DNA of 64,000 nucleotides from QYOJ01 sp964616825. Lineage in GTDB: Bacteria > Bacteroidota > Bacteroidia > Bacteroidales > FEN-979. Below the pieces are notes generated by a model, which saw only the letters and a program-made list of their open reading frames with translations, was not told the origin of the DNA and did not search any database. The translations under genes were made by a program, and so were the position numbers. Below are positions 59,288-64,000 of the stretch, one piece after another (positions within the stretch are counted from its first letter, which is position 1; each line of letters opens with the position of its first letter). The stretch is taken from assembly GCA_964616825.1 (NCBI GenBank), contig CAZTSX010000004.1, positions 62,001 through 126,000 of the forward strand, given 5' to 3'.

Positions 59288-59911
59288 ATGGAATACAATA
59301 CAGCACGCGGTCCTATGGTCATTGCAGAGTATGGCAGGAACATTCAGAAGATGATCGAGTACATCACCACCATCGAGGATCGTGAAAAACGTACCAAAGC
59401 AGCTCATTTCATCGTGAACGTAATGGCACAGATGCATCCCCAGGTCAAAGAATCCGGAGATTTCAAACACAAACTGTGGGACCATCTGTTCATTATTTCT
59501 GAGTTCAAACTGGATGTAGATTCCCCTTTTCAACCACCTCCACCTCAAACACTCAGTTCGAAACCTGAGCCGATCTCCTATCACAACATGGAGATAGGAT
59601 ACAGGCATTATGGCAAGAACATCACCTTGATGATTGAAAAGGCAGCTGAATATGAAGAAGGACCGGAAAAAGATGCCCTTGCGAAAGTGATTGCCAATCA
59701 CATGAAGAAATCATACCTCGCGTGGAATCGCGAATCGGTTACCGATGATCTGATCGAGGAGCAACTGCGTGTCCTGTCCAAAGACAAGCTCAAACTCCAT
59801 AAGGATGCCAAACTTACCCCTACCGCCGACATCCTCGCCCGAAACAAAAAGCGACGTCCTTTCAGGCAGAAAGACGATAAAAACCAGGCACACCGCGGTC
59901 GCAAGAAATAA
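59288..59911 (+). CDS. DUF4290 domain-containing protein
   Basis: Protein of 207 residues found in Bacteroidota and of unknown role. It is soluble, mostly helical, with YNTARGPMVIAEYGRNIQKM at the start and a very basic tail (NKKRRPFRQKDDKNQAHRGR) that could bind nucleic acid. A longer frame starts at 59258, but a TATCTTTG promoter box (59263-59270) falls inside that extension, so the ATG at 59288 is preferred. murA starts three bases after its stop, a pairing that appears to be common in the phylum. Confidence 0.88.
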   Translation: MEYNTARGPMVIAEYGRNIQKMIEYITTIEDREKRTKAAHFIVNVMAQMHPQVKESGDFKHKLWDHLFIISEFKLDVDSPFQPPPPQTLSSKPEPISYHNMEIGYRHYGKNITLMIEKAAEYEEGPEKDALAKVIANHMKKSYLAWNRESVTDDLIEEQLRVLSKDKLKLHKDAKLTPTADILARNKKRRPFRQKDDKNQAHRGRKK

Positions 59912-59913
59912 TC

Positions 59914-61224
59914 GTGAGTTCTTTTGAGATTACCGGTGGCAAGAAGCTTTCGGGAGAGATCGTCCCGCAAGGCGCGAAAAACGAAGCGCTTCAGGTTATC
60001 TCTGCTACCCTGCTGACTTCCGATATCATCACAATCCGTAACATCCCGAACATCCACGATGTCAACCGGCTGATGGAGCTGTTAAAAAGCCTTGGAGTTA
60101 GTATAACCAAAGAGGATTCTACTACATATACATTTCAAGCAAAAGATATCCATTTCGACTACCTGCAAACAAAGGAATTCAAAGAGAAGGTGGGGACCTT
60201 CCGCGGATCGATCATGATCCTCGGGCCCTTGCTAGGCAGGTTCGGAAAAGGGTATATCTATCTTCCGGGAGGAGATAAGATCGGACGCAGAAAGCTTGAT
60301 ACACACTTTGTCGCTCTCCAGAAACTTGGTGCACAATACAGGTATGATACTGAAAAACAATATTATGAGTTCCTGGCGAATGAGCTTCGGGGAAACTATA
60401 TGCTGCTGGATGAAGCATCGGTAACAGGAACCGCTAACATCATCATGACGGCTGTTCTGGCCAAAGGTAAAACCACAATTTTCAATGCTGCCTGTGAGCC
60501 CTACCTGGTGCAGCTGTGTGAGATGCTGAATCGGATGGGTGCCAAGATAGAGGGAGTGGGATCCAACCTGCTTACTATTGATGGTGTCACCTCTTTAAAT
60601 GGTTGCAAACATACTTTGCTTCCAGATATGATCGAAGTGGGAAGCTTTATCGGATTGGCTGCCATGACCGGATCGGATATCACGATTAAGCATGTCAATT
60701 ATCACCAACTGGGTATCACCCCGGATGTCTTTCAACGACTTGGGATCAAGATCGAGAAAAAGGGTGACGACATTCATATCCCGGCACAAGAACACTATGA
60801 AGTAGAGACCTTTATGGATGGATCGATCATGACAATTGCCGATGCTCCATGGCCTGGATTTACCCCCGACCTGATCAGTATTGTGCTGGTGGTTGCTACC
60901 CAGGCGAAAGGGAGTGTGTTGATCCATCAGAAGATGTTTGAAAGCCGGCTTTTCTTCGTCGATAAACTGATTGATATGGGGGCCAAAATCATTCTCTGTG
61001 ATCCTCACCGGGCAACAGTAATCGGCCTCGATCATCAATATCCATTGAGGGGTATCCGTATGTCATCACCTGATATCCGGGCTGGCGTCGCTCTGCTCAT
61101 CGCCGCACTCTCCGCTGAAGGAAAAAGTGTGATCGATAACATCGAACAGATCGACAGGGGCTACGAACAAATCGATACCAGACTCAGAAACCTGGGAGCT
61201 GATATCCAACGAATAAATAGCTGA
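59914..61224 (+). CDS. murA: UDP-N-acetylglucosamine 1-carboxyvinyltransferase MurA (Cys-to-Asp active site)
   Basis: First committed enzyme of peptidoglycan synthesis, 436 residues: transfers enolpyruvate from PEP to UDP-GlcNAc. N-terminal QGAKNEALQVISATLL with the catalytic Lys22-Asn23 pair, the active-site loop LPGGDKIGRRKLDTH, and the C-terminal YEQIDTRLRNLGADI are typical. In E. coli the loop has Cys115 (PGGC); here it is Asp121 (PGGD). That replacement is known in mycobacteria and chlamydiae and blocks alkylation by fosfomycin. GTG start, three bases after the DUF4290 gene. Confidence 0.97.
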   Translation: MSSFEITGGKKLSGEIVPQGAKNEALQVISATLLTSDIITIRNIPNIHDVNRLMELLKSLGVSITKEDSTTYTFQAKDIHFDYLQTKEFKEKVGTFRGSIMILGPLLGRFGKGYIYLPGGDKIGRRKLDTHFVALQKLGAQYRYDTEKQYYEFLANELRGNYMLLDEASVTGTANIIMTAVLAKGKTTIFNAACEPYLVQLCEMLNRMGAKIEGVGSNLLTIDGVTSLNGCKHTLLPDMIEVGSFIGLAAMTGSDITIKHVNYHQLGITPDVFQRLGIKIEKKGDDIHIPAQEHYEVETFMDGSIMTIADAPWPGFTPDLISIVLVVATQAKGSVLIHQKMFESRLFFVDKLIDMGAKIILCDPHRATVIGLDHQYPLRGIRMSSPDIRAGVALLIAALSAEGKSVIDNIEQIDRGYEQIDTRLRNLGADIQRINS

Positions 61225-61309
61225 CATTTTGTCGGGCAACATTCTATGGCAAATTTTTTGTCAATGCGCAGGCATTAGTATGTAGTTGACATTTATTAGA
61301 TGAAGTGAA

Positions 61310-61900
61310 ATGACACCAAAGAGAACTAAGAAAAAAATTGAGATTGAGCCAGAGCAGGAAGAGTTGATTCCCGATAGCGGGTTCTACGATACCGATGAAG
61401 AGGTTGTTCCTGATAAAGATGCACCTCATGCAGAGGAAGAGGGTCCTGTGCAAACCATGAGTGTTGAGGAAAAGTGTGCTGAACTCAACGACAGATACCT
61501 GAGACTTTACTCTGAATTTGATAATTACAGGAAACGTACCCTGAAAGAGAAGATCGACCTGACGAAAACAGCCTCCTCTGAGGTGATTACTGACCTTTTG
61601 CCAGTGCTGGATGACTTCGAACGTGCCATACAAGCATTTTCTGATACACCAGATACAGATCAATCCTTAAAAGATGGCGTTATCCTGATATATAATAAAT
61701 TCCTGAATACCCTGACGCAAAAAGGGCTGGAACAGATGAAAACCATAGGAGAGCCATTTGATACCGATTTTCATGAAGCCATTACCAATATCCCTGCCCC
61801 CACTCCCGAAATGAAAGGGAAAGTGGTGGATGAGGTCGAAAAAGGGTATCTGCTGAACGGTAAAGTGATCCGCTACTCCAAGGTTGTGGTTGGAAGCTAG
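61310..61900 (+). CDS. grpE: Nucleotide exchange factor GrpE
   Basis: Co-chaperone of 196 residues that drives ADP release from DnaK. The charged N-terminal tail (MTPKRTKKKIEIEPEQEE) leads into the long dimerising coiled coil (about 45-90; LNDRYLRLYSEFDNYRKRTL) and the C-terminal beta domain (GEPFDTDFHEAITNIPAP, GYLLNGKVIRYSKVVVG). It precedes dnaJ in the same direction; dnaK is not in the window. No CIRCE-type operator is visible upstream. Confidence 0.97.
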   Translation: MTPKRTKKKIEIEPEQEELIPDSGFYDTDEEVVPDKDAPHAEEEGPVQTMSVEEKCAELNDRYLRLYSEFDNYRKRTLKEKIDLTKTASSEVITDLLPVLDDFERAIQAFSDTPDTDQSLKDGVILIYNKFLNTLTQKGLEQMKTIGEPFDTDFHEAITNIPAPTPEMKGKVVDEVEKGYLLNGKVIRYSKVVVGS

Positions 61901-61904
61901 GCGT

Positions 61905-61953
61905 GAGGGACGAGGGACGAGGGACGAAGGACGAAGGATGAAGGATGAGGGGA
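61905..61953. repeat. Heptamer tandem array between grpE and dnaJ
   Basis: Seven 7-base units in register: GAGGGAC three times, GAAGGAC, GAAGGAT twice, then GAGGGGA. It fills most of the 81-base gap. Diverged relatives of the same unit occur at 17207-17234 and, in part, at 19438-19497. Confidence 0.9.
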
Positions 61954-61981
61954 AAGAGACGAGAAACGAGCATCGAGAACT

Positions 61982-63154
61982 ATGACAACGAAGAGAGATT
62001 ATTACGAGATTTTGGAGATTGACAAGAGTGCTTCCATCGAGGAGATTAAGACAGCATATCGGAAGCAAGCGCTGAAATACCATCCTGATAAAAATTCAGG
62101 TGATGCCGAAGCGGAGGAGAAATTCAAGGAGTCAGCCGAAGCTTATGAAGTCCTGAGTGACTCTAACAAACGGCAGCGCTACGATCAGTTCGGGCATGCC
62201 GGATTGGGTGGAGCATCCGGTTTCGGAGGTTTCAGTGGCGGAATGAGCATGGATGAGATCTTTCGGCACTTTGGTGACATTTTTGGCGGCGGTGGCGGTT
62301 TCGAGGATCCCTTCAGCTCTTTTTTTGGAGGAGGAAGAAGTCGCTCGGGACGTACTGTTCATAAAGGATCAAACCTGAGGGTGAAAGTCAAATTGACTCT
62401 GGAAGAGATTGCCCATGGGGTTGAGAAAAAGATCAAGGTCAACAAGTATGTCGTATGCAAAACGTGCACCGGTACTGGCGCTAAAGGTGGAAGCTCTTTT
62501 CAATCCTGTTCAGCCTGTAACGGAAGCGGGCATGTCACACGTGTAGCCTCTACGTTTCTCGGGCAGATGCAAACATCATCGACATGCCCTCAATGCGGCG
62601 GCGAAGGCCAGGTCATAACTGACAAATGCTACGATTGCGCCGGGAATGGTGTGATCAAAGGAGAAGAGATCATCGCAATTAAGATCCCTGCCGGAGTTGC
62701 AGAAGGGATGCAACTCTCCATGGGAGGCAAAGGGAACGCAGCTGCTCGTGGAGGAATTCCAGGCGATCTCTATGTCCAAATTGAAGAACTCAAACACAAT
62801 CACTTCGAGAGGGATGGCAACAACCTGCTTTACGAGCACCACATGACTTTTTCAGATGCTGTGCTGGGTACTACCATTGAGATTCCGACAATTGACAGCA
62901 AAGCCAAAGTGAAGGTGGAAGAAGGCACACAAAGTGGTAAAATTCTCAGACTCAGGAATAAAGGACTTCCCAGTGTAAACGGATATGAAGGAAAAGGCGA
63001 TATGCTGGTTACCCTTCAGATATGGACACCAAAAAACATCTCCAAAGAGGAGAAATCGATTCTGGAAAAACTAAGCGAATCCCCTAATTTTCAACCGGAT
63101 CCCAGTTCCAAAGATCGAAGCTTCTTTTCCCGGGTAAAAGACTACTTTGAATAA
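61982..63154 (+). CDS. dnaJ: Chaperone protein DnaJ
   Basis: Hsp40 of 390 residues that delivers clients to DnaK and stimulates its ATPase. J domain (1-70) with HPD at 34-36, a Gly/Phe-rich linker (about 75-125), a zinc domain with four CxxCxGxG repeats (CKTCTGTG, CSACNGSG, CPQCGGEG, CYDCAGNG), and two C-terminal substrate-binding beta domains. Complete and of normal length. Preceded by grpE and a heptamer array; the ABC transporter ATPase begins four bases after its stop. Confidence 0.98.
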   Translation: MTTKRDYYEILEIDKSASIEEIKTAYRKQALKYHPDKNSGDAEAEEKFKESAEAYEVLSDSNKRQRYDQFGHAGLGGASGFGGFSGGMSMDEIFRHFGDIFGGGGGFEDPFSSFFGGGRSRSGRTVHKGSNLRVKVKLTLEEIAHGVEKKIKVNKYVVCKTCTGTGAKGGSSFQSCSACNGSGHVTRVASTFLGQMQTSSTCPQCGGEGQVITDKCYDCAGNGVIKGEEIIAIKIPAGVAEGMQLSMGGKGNAAARGGIPGDLYVQIEELKHNHFERDGNNLLYEHHMTFSDAVLGTTIEIPTIDSKAKVKVEEGTQSGKILRLRNKGLPSVNGYEGKGDMLVTLQIWTPKNISKEEKSILEKLSESPNFQPDPSSKDRSFFSRVKDYFE

Positions 63155-63157
63155 CGT

Positions 63158-64000
63158 ATGGATCTCTTTACCGCCTCAAATGTAACCAAACAATACGCGG
63201 CTCACAAAGCCCTAGAAAGAGTCTCCATCAGTGTACAGGAAGGGACTATTTTCGGATTGCTGGGTCCAAACGGCGCCGGAAAGACAACCCTGATCCGGAT
63301 CATCAATCAGATCATTGCTCCGGATGAAGGGGAACTCCTTTTTCAGGGAAGGAAACTCTTGCCTCAAGATGTAGAGAAGATCGGCTACCTGCCTGAAGAA
63401 CGAGGGTTGTACAAGAAGATGAAAGTAGGCGAACAAGCACTCTACCTGGCCCAGCTTAAAGGATTATCAAAATCGGAAGCGGAAAAGCGGCTGATGTTCT
63501 GGTTCTCAAACTTTGAGATTATTGGATGGTGGAACCGGAAAGTGGAGGAGCTCTCCAAAGGGATGCAGCAGAAAGTGCAGTTCATTGTCACCATCATCCA
63601 TCAACCCAAACTACTTATCTTCGACGAACCATTCAGTGGTTTTGATCCCATCAACGTCAACCTCCTGAAAGAGGAAATTCTCAGCCTGAAAGAGAGTGGA
63701 TCAACCATCATCTTTTCCACCCATAACATGGCTTCCGTCGAAGAACTTTGCGATCATATCGCGTTGATCGATAAAGCAAAAAAAGTGCTGGATGGAAACG
63801 TTAAAGAGATCAAACGACAATTTGCCACCAACACATTCGAAATCCGGTTCAACACCTTCGAAGGAGAGCTTCGAACGATTCTGCCTGCCTCATTCGAGAT
63901 CCTTGAATCGGCCATAGAAGACGAATTGCGGATAGCCCGGATCCGGCTTCCCCGGGAAGCAGGCCCCAATGACCTCCTGACACAACTGATCCCGCATGTC
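63158..64000 (+). CDS. ABC transporter ATP-binding protein (NatA-like), C-terminus beyond window
   Basis: ATPase subunit, 281 codons visible without a stop, continuing past the window. The nucleotide-binding domain is complete: Walker A LLGPNGAGKTTLIR near 34-45, Q-loop region YLPEERGLYKKM, signature ELSKGMQQKVQF, Walker B LLIFDEPFSGFDP and switch His in FSTHNM. The sequence type, with the C-terminal extension after about 215, fits the NatA/YhaQ group of exporters whose permease (NatB-like) is normally the next gene. Substrate not predictable. The ATG at 63158 lies four bases after dnaJ. Confidence 0.9.
   Translation, partial: MDLFTASNVTKQYAAHKALERVSISVQEGTIFGLLGPNGAGKTTLIRIINQIIAPDEGELLFQGRKLLPQDVEKIGYLPEERGLYKKMKVGEQALYLAQLKGLSKSEAEKRLMFWFSNFEIIGWWNRKVEELSKGMQQKVQFIVTIIHQPKLLIFDEPFSGFDPINVNLLKEEILSLKESGSTIIFSTHNMASVEELCDHIALIDKAKKVLDGNVKEIKRQFATNTFEIRFNTFEGELRTILPASFEILESAIEDELRIARIRLPREAGPNDLLTQLIPHV

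Noticed and set aside
1..64000. CRISPR array, prophage, transposase or restriction/defence cluster
   Set aside because: I searched by eye for regularly spaced repeats and for the corresponding protein families and found none. The tandem arrays have no spacers.

Overview
The window is a 64 kb piece of a Bacteroidota chromosome, most likely an anaerobe in or near the Bacteroidales. The evidence is the gene set (RprX/RprY-like two-component pair, DUF4290, DUF3108, PadR-PspC, DPP5-type lipoprotein peptidase, zinc-free L36/S14/S4) and the promoters. Several upstream regions carry TTTG-N18/19-TAnnTTTG, the Bacteroidota primary sigma factor signature, and Shine-Dalgarno sequences are scarce. A run of 100 N at 13516-13615 shows that this is a draft or metagenome scaffold. 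Three genes are split by one-base frameshifts, at least two of them at short G runs, which again points to draft quality.

Layout. 1-10 kb: end of a histidine kinase and its regulator, the NhaD Na+/H+ antiporter, a flavin and redox group (apbE, rex, ribF), trmD and rplS, an ECF-like sigma factor with a 62-residue partner gene, and uvrA. 10-17 kb: a GabD-like aldehyde dehydrogenase, a frameshifted M23 lipoprotein, tRNA-Met(CAT), an AT-rich flavin reductase broken by the assembly gap, and pdhABC of Gram-positive type. 17-25 kb: an exported-type Pcm, a DUF3108 protein, the padR-pspC operon followed by a stub of a formylglycine-generating-enzyme domain, a DPP5-like peptidase, and a GluR0-like ligand-gated potassium channel. 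25-35.6 kb: a sirtuin, a three-gene exopolysaccharide unit, a second cytosolic Pcm, CcmF, MTA phosphorylase, and two further frameshifted genes. 35.7-55.1 kb: one minus-strand run of 34 genes, rpsL-rpsG-fusA-S10-spc-alpha-rplQ-eno, including secY, map, infA and rpoA. 55.1-64 kb: a structured leader or small RNA with two tandem promoters, a membrane-anchored TylF-like methyltransferase, a TonB-C-like protein, uvrD, DUF4290-murA, grpE-dnaJ and the start of an ABC transporter.

How the genes fit together. Most of the window is housekeeping: translation, repair, wall precursor synthesis and protein folding. The accessory parts lie in the 10-35 kb stretch. Short intergenic repeats are frequent: degenerate heptamer arrays, GC-rich palindromes inside the ribosomal operon, and two copies of a TCATTGCGAGG-type element.

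I found no CRISPR array, prophage, transposase or defence cluster, and nothing that amounts to a clearly new multi-gene system. The best leads are the GluR0-type channel, the structured RNA ahead of rpsL, the lipoprotein Pcm, the RibF that lacks kinase motifs, and the small conserved-looking proteins next to the sigma factor and after pspC.
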